DNA of 64,000 bases, taken from NCBI GenBank assembly GCA_964454265.1, contig CAYVXD010000001.1, forward strand, positions 17,953 through 81,952, in the 5' to 3' direction. A program made the translations under genes and the position numbers. Every line of letters begins with the position of its first letter. Within the stretch, counting starts at the first letter, position 1. Below, piece by piece: positions 52,286 to 60,626 of the stretch. This DNA comes from JAUWMI01 sp964454265 (GTDB taxonomy: Bacteria; Sumerlaeota; Sumerlaeia; MWCT01; JAUWMI01). Below the pieces are notes generated by a model. That model saw only the letters and a program-made list of their open reading frames with translations, did not search any database and had not been told where the DNA came from.

Positions 52286-53674
52286 CTACGGCAGGCGATT
52301 CTGCTCGATGCGTTCGTTGACGGTGAGAACTGTTTTGAGATCATCGAGCAGCACGAGAAAACTCTCCTCCGCACCAGCAACTGCATCTTTTTCGTATTGC
52401 CACTCGGTAGTGGCTTTGCCGATGAGCTGGTGGCACAGCGCCTCGAAGCCGATGGAATGACCGGCAACTAAAGGAGGCGTAATAAAATGAATCTCAGCAA
52501 GCCGGTTCTCGGGTTTAACAGCAACAATGATGTTGAAAGTCATATTGCCTCGCCCCAACTCGTGCGCCACGTAGAATGCCCGCGCCATCTGGCGAGTACC
52601 CTTATACAGGTCGTAGAAATATACGTCCTTATTCTCACGGGCCAACGCAGGAATAGGATTTCTCCGCCGCACCAGCTCCGAACGATCATGATCAACAGAA
52701 AGATCCCGTAGCATTTCCACACGCGGCAGGATTTTGCCGATCGTAGGTAAGGGGGGTAGGGGAGACTTTGCAGAAGGGGCGGTTTCCATCAAAAGCGGAA
52801 GGAGCTCTCGCTTCCTGGGCGGAGGTGAGAAAGGCACAATGGCGTGCGAGTATGTGCGAATCTGTAGCTGTGTCGGATCGAGCTCGACCGTCAGCACGCC
52901 TATGCCGTTGGCGTTTCCGCTTGGCGCGATGAGCGCTTTGTTAACCTGTCTGGCTGAGCCAGGCGAATTGCCGCCGCGCTCAAGAATGATGTCAACTTCT
53001 GGCACCTGCTGCGCAAGAGTATTATTCTCCTTGGCCGGCAGATCCGAGAGTACCAGGCACAGCTCAGGGAATTCCTTCGTCCATGCAATGCCCGCCTTCA
53101 CATGGTCAACCTCCGCGCTTGTGCTGTATTTCTTCAACAGATCGCGAAGCGCCCGGATATGTTGCATAGTAGTCACACCGAAAATTCGGAGGCGAAGATT
53201 ATCCAGCTGTGTGGTGGCGGACAGAAGCGTGAGACGAGCGGCTGTTTTGCGGTTTTGAATATTCGAGACAAAATAAGGTGACGACTGCTCGCCCTGCCAT
53301 TTCTGAATCTTGTGCTCGTCTACTATCAGCTCGGGCGACGCAACATTCACTGCGGTGTAACCAACTTCTCCAAAAAGGCGGACAGGCCGCGGCACGTAGG
53401 TTGTTTCGGCAATGACGGATGGGCCAATGAAATTGCCAGTATCAATGAGCATGACCGGATATTTAGCGCTTCGCTTCTCCTTTTTAATCTGCTTCTCGAT
53501 CTCTTGCACGGTCTTTGCATCACGTGCACCGAGCTGGGGATAGTAGATCTCGCTCAGATCACCTGTCGAAAGCAACGTAAACTTCCGCGTGGGACTCTCT
53601 GATTTACCCCATGCAAGGCTAAGCATTGCGATTCCCAGAAAAATGGCCCCTATGTAGATTACATTTTTTCGCAT
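52286..53674 (-). CDS. Degenerate 5'-nucleotidase/UshA-like exported protein
   Basis: 462 residues with a signal peptide (about 1-23). Residues 30-290 follow the outline of the UshA/CpdB metallophosphatase domain (LLSTGDLSEIYYPQLG, PVMLIDTGNFIG, VGYTAVNVASPELI), but the metal-binding Asp/His of the first motif and GNHE/GHxH motifs are absent, so catalysis is doubtful. The C-terminal ~110 residues (FNIIVAVKPENRLAEIHFIT ... DAVAGAEESFLVLLDDLK) recall an FMN-binding-like domain ending in a DAVxGA motif. Inferred only. It may bind a ligand or a redox partner. Confidence 0.55.
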   Translation of the reverse strand: MRKNVIYIGAIFLGIAMLSLAWGKSESPTRKFTLLSTGDLSEIYYPQLGARDAKTVQEIEKQIKKEKRSAKYPVMLIDTGNFIGPSVIAETTYVPRPVRLFGEVGYTAVNVASPELIVDEHKIQKWQGEQSSPYFVSNIQNRKTAARLTLLSATTQLDNLRLRIFGVTTMQHIRALRDLLKKYSTSAEVDHVKAGIAWTKEFPELCLVLSDLPAKENNTLAQQVPEVDIILERGGNSPGSARQVNKALIAPSGNANGIGVLTVELDPTQLQIRTYSHAIVPFSPPPRKRELLPLLMETAPSAKSPLPPLPTIGKILPRVEMLRDLSVDHDRSELVRRRNPIPALARENKDVYFYDLYKGTRQMARAFYVAHELGRGNMTFNIIVAVKPENRLAEIHFITPPLVAGHSIGFEALCHQLIGKATTEWQYEKDAVAGAEESFLVLLDDLKTVLTVNERIEQNRLP

Positions 53675-53737
53675 TTTATCTCACTCCGTCTGCGGCCTGC
53701 AGAGGCGCAGGCATCTAGATTTCTATGGTGCTGACCT

Positions 53738-54679
53738 TCATTGACATCTTCCTTGTTGCTTCAGAAATGTTAGGCCTTGTTCTGGTGTGCGAAAATGCAT
53801 GTCGAGCAGTTGTTTCGCTCGAGTATTGTCCAACGAGACGTCGCGTGGCCGGTAGGCGAGGACTGGCACCTCTGAGAGCGATACGGCCTGAACTGCCTCG
53901 TGGGAGTACCCGAAAACCTGGGCATAGATCGTGCCAAATTCGTAGCGCGACAGCCGCTTGCCCCCGCTGAGGTGTAAGACCCCACAGTAGTCAACTTCCC
54001 CAGACCCGCGGTCCTTTGACCCCAACAGCCTCCTCAATGCCTCGACAATATCATCTACCAGAATAGGCGTGCGATACTCATCCGTGAAAAGCCTGGGTTT
54101 GCCGCTTCGCAGACTTTCCTCAAGCCATCCCAGAAACGAATGATGTGCTGGCGAAGGATTGCCGTACATCAGAGCCGCGCGGGCGATCACCGCCCTGTCG
54201 CCCAGCGACTGAACAAGCTGTTCACCCTCCCATTTCGTTTGTGCGTAATAGTTTCGTGGATTCGCCGCATCATCTTCAGTATACGATCCCTTTTCACCGT
54301 CAAATACCAGATCAGTGGAGATAAAGATAAAGCGCGTTCTGCTAAGTGGTTTGACTGCTTCGACCAGATTTTCCGTGCCTGTGACGTTCGTCTGATAAGC
54401 GAGATCTTTTTCTTTCTCACAGAGGTCTGGGCTGCTTAGTGCTGCCGTATGGATGATGACGTCAGGGGAGAGGCTTTGACAGAGTCTTACCACTTCCTCC
54501 TTAGATTGAATGTCGCACGTGACCGTTCGGATGGGCGGCTGTCCATTCGCACAGTAAGTACGGGAGGCCACAGGAGACCGATATAGCGTTACCACACATT
54601 CGTGCTCCTCCCGCAGGCCTATGGCAAGATTCCAGCCAAGCAGCCCTGCCCCACCAGTGATGAGAACCCGTTTGCCCAC
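53738..54679 (-). CDS. RmlD-like NAD-dependent sugar reductase/epimerase
   Basis: 313 residues, extended short-chain dehydrogenase, dTDP-4-dehydrorhamnose reductase (RmlD) group. Rossmann motif TGGAGLLGWNLA (8-19), HTAALSSPDLCE, catalytic FISTDLVFDGEKG and YYAQTKWEGE (Tyr-x3-Lys, about 149). No other rhamnose gene is nearby. A role as a methionine-adenosyltransferase beta-type regulator is also possible for this family. Confidence 0.85.
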   Translation of the reverse strand: MGKRVLITGGAGLLGWNLAIGLREEHECVVTLYRSPVASRTYCANGQPPIRTVTCDIQSKEEVVRLCQSLSPDVIIHTAALSSPDLCEKEKDLAYQTNVTGTENLVEAVKPLSRTRFIFISTDLVFDGEKGSYTEDDAANPRNYYAQTKWEGEQLVQSLGDRAVIARAALMYGNPSPAHHSFLGWLEESLRSGKPRLFTDEYRTPILVDDIVEALRRLLGSKDRGSGEVDYCGVLHLSGGKRLSRYEFGTIYAQVFGYSHEAVQAVSLSEVPVLAYRPRDVSLDNTRAKQLLDMHFRTPEQGLTFLKQQGRCQ

Positions 54680-54720
54680 CCTGAATGCCTATGATGCCCC
54701 TCTTTTTCGCGGTTGCCCTC

Positions 54721-55638
54721 TCACAGCTTATCGAGTTTATCAACCGCTGTTTTTAGCCGTTTGATATTGGTGTGAATGTAAATGGCTGTACTGGTAATGT
54801 TCGAATGCCCCAGCAGGCGCTGAATTTCCAGGATGTCTACATCATCTGAGTGCAGCAGAGTTGCAAAAGTGTGGCGCAGCTTATGGGGACTGATCCTTGC
54901 CCGCTTAATACCGGCCTTCAGCGCATATTTCTTAAGCTTCTTATCTATAGTTCTGGGAAAGAGCCGCTTCTTGAACCTGTTAAGAAAAAGCGCAGGGTTC
55001 TCGGTATACGGACGCATTTCGAGATACGCCTGCAGTGCCTGCACGGCAGTTGCATTCAACGGCATCACGCGCTCCTTCGCCCCCTTGCCAAGCACGCGCA
55101 TGGTTCCGCCAAGTGCGGCGGGTGTGGATCCAGCCTGTAAATTTACGTCATCCACATCTAACGAGGCAAGTTCTTGCAACCGGATGCCTGTCATAGCCAG
55201 CAAAACAAGGATGGCTTGGTCGCGCTTGTCTCTCCAGGTTTTGTTTTCCGGAGCCATGAGTAGACGCTTGAGCTCTTCTGCCGTTAGATAGATTGGCAGC
55301 TTCTTAGCCAACCTTGGGGTTCGAATAATAAGCATCGGATTTGTTTTAAGATATTCCTGTTCGGTAAGAAATCTAAAGAATGAACGCAAGGAGGCAATTC
55401 GTCTCGCCAGGCTGGTGCTCCGATAGTTTCTCTCGGTCTGAAGCTTCGACAGGTACTCCCGGATGTCTTCAGTAAAGATACGGGGGAGAGTTGGCAACAT
55501 GCGGAAATGCTGTTCCAGGAAGATGCGGAACTTGTCGAGATCATACTGGTAGGCGCGGATAGTACGCGGCGATAGGTTTCGTTCGACCCGCAAGTACCTG
55601 AGGTATTCATCCACGGCTTCTGGTAAGGAGCGCGTCAT
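54721..55638 (-). CDS. xer: Tyrosine recombinase XerC/XerD
   Basis: 305 residues. N-terminal core-binding domain (about 5-95: YLRYLRVERNLSPRTIRAYQYDL), catalytic domain with Arg in TGIRLQELASL (about 150), a Lys in VLGKGAKERV, HKLRHTFATLL (His-x-x-Arg, about 250) and the nucleophile Tyr in STAIYIHT. Typical Xer length; resolves chromosome dimers at dif, which I could not find here. Near deoB/PNP, an arrangement also seen in Firmicutes. Confidence 0.93.
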   Translation of the reverse strand: MTRSLPEAVDEYLRYLRVERNLSPRTIRAYQYDLDKFRIFLEQHFRMLPTLPRIFTEDIREYLSKLQTERNYRSTSLARRIASLRSFFRFLTEQEYLKTNPMLIIRTPRLAKKLPIYLTAEELKRLLMAPENKTWRDKRDQAILVLLAMTGIRLQELASLDVDDVNLQAGSTPAALGGTMRVLGKGAKERVMPLNATAVQALQAYLEMRPYTENPALFLNRFKKRLFPRTIDKKLKKYALKAGIKRARISPHKLRHTFATLLHSDDVDILEIQRLLGHSNITSTAIYIHTNIKRLKTAVDKLDKL

Positions 55639-55751
55639 TTCAAATCTGCCTTATGGGTCGGCTTCGAAAAATTAGCCTCACTTGTACATCTGCGGCGTAT
55701 CGGTTCACTCTTTTAGTATTGTTAGCCTTGAGCTGTCAATCTTCAAAGTTA

Positions 55752-55768
55752 ATCCGCCTCAGGCGGAT
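55752..55768. repeat. ATCCGCCTCAGGCGGAT palindrome
   Basis: Perfect 8-bp arms around one base. The same core TCCGCCTCAGGCGGA stands at 47159-47173. Confidence 0.6.
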
Positions 55769-55807
55769 AAATGCGCCTGTGGCTCATATAAAGGAATGGC
55801 AGCCAGG

Positions 55808-56057
55808 TATAATGGTTTGGTTAAGGGGCGTTGGAACCGTTTGGCCCTTTCGGGCATGGATGGGGGCCTGTGTGGCAACAGGCGGGTATGCAAGGGTGAA
55901 ATGCCAGTCGGAAAAGTAGGGTTCTTGGAGCATGAAATGAGCGTTGGCAAGAATAAAGGCACAAAAGGCCGCAAAATACTGATGTTTAAGGACTTATATA
56001 ATTCCCCAGAAGGGCTTTAAAGATTTATTTAATGCCCTTCTGCATAATTCCTTTTTT
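55808..56057 (+). ncRNA. Possible small RNA in a 650-base gene-free stretch
   Basis: Between the Xer gene and the zinc-ribbon gene (55639-56287) no convincing ORF exists. On the plus strand a TATAAT box (55808-55813, without a recognisable -35) precedes three compact hairpins: 55844-55855 (GCCC/GGGC), 55866-55883 (GCCTGT/ACAGGC) and 55885-55905 (GGTAT/ATGCC). The stretch ends in a 9-bp stem CAGAAGGGC/GCCCTTCTG (56007-56015 with 56034-56042) and a T-run shortly after. I recognise no SRP, RNase P, tmRNA or 6S signature. Speculative. Confidence 0.3.
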
Positions 56058-56162
56058 CTGCAGGTCTTTTACTCTCGTTCTTATAGACTTAGATAAAAAA
56101 ACCAAATATAAATCTTTACGGCGAAAGTATAATTTAAGAACTTTAAATGCTTTCCGGTGATT

Positions 56163-56182
56163 AAAAAAATGGCCGCCGGCCA
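56163..56182 (-). terminator. Terminator of the deoB-to-zinc-ribbon operon
   Basis: On the minus strand the stem TGGCC-GGC-GGCCA (56182-56170) is followed directly by seven T (56169-56163), about 105 bases after the last stop codon. Confidence 0.6.
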
Positions 56183-56287
56183 CTTTAAGTTTTTGCATCT
56201 AATGTTTTTTATATCAACGGTGTGCAATCAGGAATCGTAGAAAAAAACTCTCAGTTGCCTTTCGCAGATGTGTGGGGATCCATCCCC

Positions 56288-56812
56288 CTAGGGTGAATTG
56301 GATAATTCCTCTTCCAGGTATGAATCAATTGCCTTCTTGGCCTCCGCAATTTCCTCATCCGTAATAGAGATTGGAGCAACAAAGACTTCTTCGCCTGTGC
56401 GTGTGTCTTCGAAAACCAGTGAATCCTCCCCTGTAGCGATCGGTCTTGTCTCCAGCCATTTGAAGACCTTATATTTCATAAGAAGGTGTGCGAGGAGGTA
56501 AAGTTGGGTAGCATTGGCGGGATTGTGCTGATTGTGAAGCGCCATGAAAAGGCGCAGGAGCATATCATTGCGCTCCCGGCGATTGATTTTTTGATCCGCT
56601 GGCGGCGCGATGCGCTTCGTAAGCCAATATGAAAAGAACTGTTTATCCTGCAGCCGATTCCAGCACGTATGGCAGTAGTCCTTGCGAATAGGCTCGGGAT
56701 AGACTTCTGTCAATACCGAGGGGTGATGTGCATCATCAGTAAGCGATGCGCCGCAAATCGTACACGTGTTTTCCGGCTTTCTTATATCAAAATACGTATG
56801 CTTGTCACTCAT
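56288..56812 (-). CDS. Uncharacterised zinc-ribbon protein
   Basis: 174 residues. An N-terminal four-Cys set (CTICGA at about 17-20, CHTCW at about 47-50) suggests a zinc ribbon. A helical middle and an acidic C-terminus follow (FEDTRTGEEVFVAP, EEIAEAKKAIDSYLEEE). I do not recognise a named family. GGAGG precedes the ATG, eight bases after the holA stop, so it is the last gene of the operon. A replication or nucleic-acid role may be suggested by holA, weakly. Confidence 0.75.
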   Translation of the reverse strand: MSDKHTYFDIRKPENTCTICGASLTDDAHHPSVLTEVYPEPIRKDYCHTCWNRLQDKQFFSYWLTKRIAPPADQKINRRERNDMLLRLFMALHNQHNPANATQLYLLAHLLMKYKVFKWLETRPIATGEDSLVFEDTRTGEEVFVAPISITDEEIAEAKKAIDSYLEEELSNSP

Positions 56813-56820
56813 CAGGCCTC

Positions 56821-57741
56821 CTATCTTTGGTTCGGATTCAAAGTTTGAGTAGTCAACCGAAGGAGAAAGAGTTCAAACATTACTTGAAGGTCTGGTACGT
56901 ATCTATCCTGCTGTACCGGATATAGCGTGGTATTCAGGCGCACGAGGTATTTGAGGGCATAGCTGAGTTGAGTAGTTGAGTATAGCAAAGCTGCGTCCTG
57001 AAACTTCTTCCGGCGATAAGAGTGCTGCTGGAGAATATTGCCCTGAAACTCCTTCGGGAACAATATTTCCTTGAGTCGCTTGTCGGTAGCAAACGTGCTT
57101 TCCTTTGCATTAAGGATTTTCGCCTGGAGAAGTAGGTGTATGTCATTTAGAACAGTGCGAAAAATACTTTGCCGGGCCTTCTCGTGGCTTGTGAACCATT
57201 GGCGGAACACTTTGATACATTGCGAGGTATTTTGCGTGAGGAGAGCGTCAGTCAAGCGATAGGCCAATGGTTTGTCGCTCATCTCTTGCACGACGCCGGT
57301 TTTTTTTAAAAGCGCGTAGAGTGGGGATTTCTTGCTTACGCTGCGGCGTTTTGCTTGATCTTCAACAGCCACCAGAATGAGAACATTTGGCACATGCTGA
57401 AATGGTCCACTTACGAAATCGAGCAAATACTGCATGGAGGTGTTTTTCTTCTTATCATTGGTGCTGTCGGCGCCCTTCCGAGGTTTCCGATGATACAGCT
57501 CGGAAAGATTATACACCACAACGACGCGCTTCGTGTCTGGAAGCAAGGAAGGCATCGAGAGTTCTGAAATCAGATCAGCCACAACTGAGTCGAGCGATAC
57601 GGTCCATCGCGGCGCGGTTGGAGAGAATTCGATATAGTTATGAGAGCGAAGCTCCGGGCTGAGATGCTTGCTAATCAGCGCCAGCTTGGCATCGTTAATA
57701 CGCGCTTCGTTGTCACCATGAAGAAGGTAAATCTCGCTCAT
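56821..57741 (-). CDS. holA: DNA polymerase III delta subunit
   Basis: 306 residues from the ATG at 57741, where MSEIYLLHGDNEARI opens the domain; ATGA overlap with the preceding stop. HolA is the clamp-loader subunit that opens the sliding clamp. The N-terminal RecA-like fold has LLHGDNE and VVVVYNLSELYHR in place of the ATPase core; FVSGPFQHVPNVLILVAVEDQ is typical. C-terminal collar helices follow. Divergent but consistent in length. Confidence 0.8.
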   Translation of the reverse strand: MSEIYLLHGDNEARINDAKLALISKHLSPELRSHNYIEFSPTAPRWTVSLDSVVADLISELSMPSLLPDTKRVVVVYNLSELYHRKPRKGADSTNDKKKNTSMQYLLDFVSGPFQHVPNVLILVAVEDQAKRRSVSKKSPLYALLKKTGVVQEMSDKPLAYRLTDALLTQNTSQCIKVFRQWFTSHEKARQSIFRTVLNDIHLLLQAKILNAKESTFATDKRLKEILFPKEFQGNILQQHSYRRKKFQDAALLYSTTQLSYALKYLVRLNTTLYPVQQDRYVPDLQVMFELFLLRLTTQTLNPNQR

Positions 57742-58280
57742 GTCTGCCGTATCTGCGCCTTGTATGTTTCGCGGAGTGTATTGAAGAACTCCAGGGTATG
57801 TGGCTCCTGGTAGTCTGGATAGGTCCACGGCAACGGCTGGAACCCGCCGTGCTTTCTCTTGTACGTCAATGTAACTTCTCCAAAGATGCCTTTGCTCAGG
57901 TAGAGCCGGTGATCGTAGTCCTTTGTCGTGGCCAGCACCACCTTGGAGAGCGTCAGGTAGCCGGGATCAATATTGACGCGCCGCTTCTGAGTGTCGGGAT
58001 CGCAAAAGAGCTTCTCAACTCTATTTGTATGTAGTTTTACCTCCGGAAGCTCGTCCATGTGCATGAGAGTCGCGCATGAGACATAACGGCGCAGAATCTT
58101 CTCCCCCATCTCGTCGCTATAATATGCCGTATGCGTGAAGGGAAAGATGGCGCTTCGAAGATCAATCGCTCCAAAATCAACGACCAGGCGCTTCTCCACG
58201 ATCTCAAAGAGCTCCTCGCCGGCTACGAGGAGTCCAAAAAAGAGTTTGACGTCTGGCAGCTCTTTCTTCGCCTCACCCAT
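57738..58280 (-). CDS. DUF4416 family protein
   Basis: 180 residues matching DUF4416: VKLFFGLLVAGEEL at the start, FPFTHTAYYSDEMG, RRVNIDPGYLTLSKVVLATTKDYDHRLYL and FQPLPWTYPDYQEP at the end. Function unknown. Its ATG lies within the pdp gene (8-base overlap) and its TGA overlaps the holA ATG, so all three are coupled. Confidence 0.85.
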   Translation of the reverse strand: MGEAKKELPDVKLFFGLLVAGEELFEIVEKRLVVDFGAIDLRSAIFPFTHTAYYSDEMGEKILRRYVSCATLMHMDELPEVKLHTNRVEKLFCDPDTQKRRVNIDPGYLTLSKVVLATTKDYDHRLYLSKGIFGEVTLTYKRKHGGFQPLPWTYPDYQEPHTLEFFNTLRETYKAQIRQT

Positions 58281-59616
58281 GGGCTTGCGAATCGCCCTCC
58301 GTATCGTCCTGCGTTATGCGGCCCTTGATCAGCGATGGTGGCGTTACCTGCTCGGAACCGATAGTGACGGCTTCTTGCAGCATCGGAGCGATCTGTTCAA
58401 TATCTGCTTCCCTACGGGCAAACATGTCGAACAAAGGTTCGCCTGCCTGTACACGGTCGCCTATCTTCTTGTGCATCATCAGGCCCACGCCATGATCTAT
58501 AGGATCCTCATAGCGCTTCCGCCCGGCCCCGAGAAGCATTGAGGCCTTGCCAATGCGTTTTGTATTGTATGCGTGGATGAAGCCATCCTTGCTGGCCAGG
58601 ATTTCGCCACGTTTCGGCGCAATTTCGAGCAACGCCTCATTGTCAACAACTCGCGGATTGCCCTTTTGTGCCGTCACCAGCTCAATGAATTTATCCAACG
58701 CCTTGCCGGTGTGCAATAGTTTTTCCAACCGTGCGCGCGCATCTTCGACTGACTCTGCTGCCTGGCCGAGAATAAGCATGTGCGCGCCGAGCGTCAGACA
58801 GATCTCATGCAAATCGCTCTCAGCATCAGGCGCTTTCAGCGCGGCGATAGCCTCGCGCACCTCCAGGGCGTTGCCTATGCAGGTGCCCAGCGGCTGGTTC
58901 ATGTCAGTAATAAGGGCAATGACGTCCTTGCCGAGTTCGCGACCCACCCCCACGAGAGTTCGCGCCAGCCGGGTTGCATCATTATGGTTGTTCATAAATG
59001 CGCCGTTTCCGGTTTTAACGTCCATGACAAAGGCGTCGGCGCCCGAAGCAACCTTTTTGCTCATAATACTTGCCGCGATGAGCGGAATACTTTCAATAGT
59101 TCCTGTCACATCGCGCAGAGCGTAAATCTTCTTGTCAGCCGGCACGAACTGCGCCGATGCCCCAATAAGGGCCACACCGATGGTTTCGATCTGACTCCGG
59201 AACTGGTCTGCTCCGATCTCGACTTGAAATCCCGGGATTGATTCAAGTTTATCAAGCGTGCCCCCGGTATGGCCGAGGCCACGGCCTGACACCATTGGCA
59301 CAGGCACTCCCGCAGATGCCACAAGTGGAGCCAATACCAGGGACACCTTATCTCCTACCCCACCCGTGCTGTGCTTATCTACTTTCTTGAGCGTAATTGC
59401 AGAAAGGTCGAAGACTTCGCCGGAATTTATCATGGCCCTGGTTAGCGATCCGAGCTCGGAAAAAGCGAGTCCGCTGAAATAGACAGCCATAAGAAATGCT
59501 GCAATCTGGTAATCAGGTATGGCCTCGTTGGCAAAGCCAGAAACCAGGAACTCAATCTCCTTTGCTGTGAGTTTACCACGGTTTCGTTTTTTAATGATAA
59601 GGTCAACTGCGCGCAT
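58273..59616 (-). CDS. pdp: Pyrimidine-nucleoside (thymidine) phosphorylase
   Basis: 447 residues; cleaves thymidine/uridine to base and (deoxy)ribose-1-P. Start at 59616 gives MRAVDLIIKKRNRG. Motifs: KHSTGGVGDKVSLVLAPLVA (about 79-98), SGRGLGHTGGTLDKLESIPG (the signature, about 109-128), DVKTGNGAFM (about 196). The C-terminal biotin-like fold has GLMMHKKIGDRVQAGEPLF. Confidence 0.95.
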   Translation of the reverse strand: MRAVDLIIKKRNRGKLTAKEIEFLVSGFANEAIPDYQIAAFLMAVYFSGLAFSELGSLTRAMINSGEVFDLSAITLKKVDKHSTGGVGDKVSLVLAPLVASAGVPVPMVSGRGLGHTGGTLDKLESIPGFQVEIGADQFRSQIETIGVALIGASAQFVPADKKIYALRDVTGTIESIPLIAASIMSKKVASGADAFVMDVKTGNGAFMNNHNDATRLARTLVGVGRELGKDVIALITDMNQPLGTCIGNALEVREAIAALKAPDAESDLHEICLTLGAHMLILGQAAESVEDARARLEKLLHTGKALDKFIELVTAQKGNPRVVDNEALLEIAPKRGEILASKDGFIHAYNTKRIGKASMLLGAGRKRYEDPIDHGVGLMMHKKIGDRVQAGEPLFDMFARREADIEQIAPMLQEAVTIGSEQVTPPSLIKGRITQDDTEGDSQAHG

Positions 59617-59671
59617 AGATATGCCCAATTTTGCCGAGTGTTTGTGCTATGGGCCCTCCCCCACTGAGTTG

Positions 59672-60502
59672 TCATACCCGGCGAAGGATGGGGCGAATGA
59701 GGGCACTGAGTTTCTGTTCCGCCTGCTTTGCCGTAGCCAGCACCTCTTCGTGCGTCAGGGGCGCCTCACGTCGGACAAGGGAATTTGTGATTATCGAGAA
59801 TCCAAGCGTTTTCATACCTGCATGAACTGCAGCCAGAACCTCCGGGACAGTTGACATGCCCACCGCGTGTGCGCCAGCCAGACGCAACAGATGGGCTTCG
59901 GCGCGCGTTTCGTAGTTCGGTCCCAGATTGGCAACGTAAACGCCTTCTTTCAGCGCGATGCGTTCTTCGCGCGCACTCTGGCGGGCGAGATTCTGCAAAT
60001 CTTGCGAATAGGGAGATGACATATCGGGAAACTGCGGACCCCAGCGATCCAGATTTGGCCCGATCAAGGGATTTCGAAACGTGAAATTCAGATGGTCCGT
60101 AGTCAGCATTATATCTCCAGGTATGAGGTCGGGATGCAGCCCGCCAGCCGAGTTGGTCACGATCATGACTTTCACCCCCAGCATTGCCAGCACGCGAATC
60201 GGCAGAACAAGGTTCCAGCTCTCTATTCCTTCGTAGAGGTGCCACCGGCCAGAGAGAATCGCCACAGTCTTCTCCCCTGCCCTGCCAATAATGAGCGCGC
60301 CTCGGTGACCGCGAATCGTGCCAACCGGAAAATGTGGAATTGCATGATACGGAAGCTCGGTTTCCTTCTCAACCAGATTCGCGAGGCCTCCCTGGCCTGA
60401 ACCAGCAATGAGCGCTACAGTCGGATGTGTCCGAATTCTGGTCCGAATAAACTCCGCACCCGCTTCAGCGGCTCTTACGTAGCTTTGAACATCAGGCATC
60501 AT
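59672..60502 (-). CDS. punA: Purine nucleoside phosphorylase (trimeric type)
   Basis: 276 residues; cleaves guanosine/inosine nucleosides. Phosphate site GSGQGGLANLV (about 34-44), GRWHLYEGI (about 84), TNSAGGLHPDLIPGDIML (about 115) and GPNYETRAEAHLL with the catalytic Glu/Asn region; MSTVPEVLAAVHAGM is the family signature. 56 bases before the pdp start. Confidence 0.94.
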   Translation of the reverse strand: MMPDVQSYVRAAEAGAEFIRTRIRTHPTVALIAGSGQGGLANLVEKETELPYHAIPHFPVGTIRGHRGALIIGRAGEKTVAILSGRWHLYEGIESWNLVLPIRVLAMLGVKVMIVTNSAGGLHPDLIPGDIMLTTDHLNFTFRNPLIGPNLDRWGPQFPDMSSPYSQDLQNLARQSAREERIALKEGVYVANLGPNYETRAEAHLLRLAGAHAVGMSTVPEVLAAVHAGMKTLGFSIITNSLVRREAPLTHEEVLATAKQAEQKLSALIRPILRRV

Positions 60503-60626
60503 TGTAATTGTTTTTTGCCTGTATTCTGTTTTAACGGCTCAGAAAAACATCTACCTCTATAGGATTGTAGCAGCGATTTCAAGAAAGATTTTGCAATGCC
60601 AGCGCGAAGTGAAGCACGTTGACACA

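Noticed and set aside
54721..55638. Xer recombinase as the integrase of a mobile element
   Set aside because: Length and neighbours (deoB, punA, pdp region) match the house-keeping XerC/XerD; no attachment repeats, tRNA target or phage genes are seen.
55682..56020. 112-codon open frame on the plus strand in the large gene-free stretch
   Set aside because: It runs through a perfect palindrome and through hairpins, has no good ribosome site, and its product has no domain-like pattern.
55808..56057. SRP RNA, RNase P RNA, tmRNA or 6S RNA
   Set aside because: Checked for the SRP tetraloop region, the RNase P GAGGAAAGUC block and tmRNA ends; none is present.
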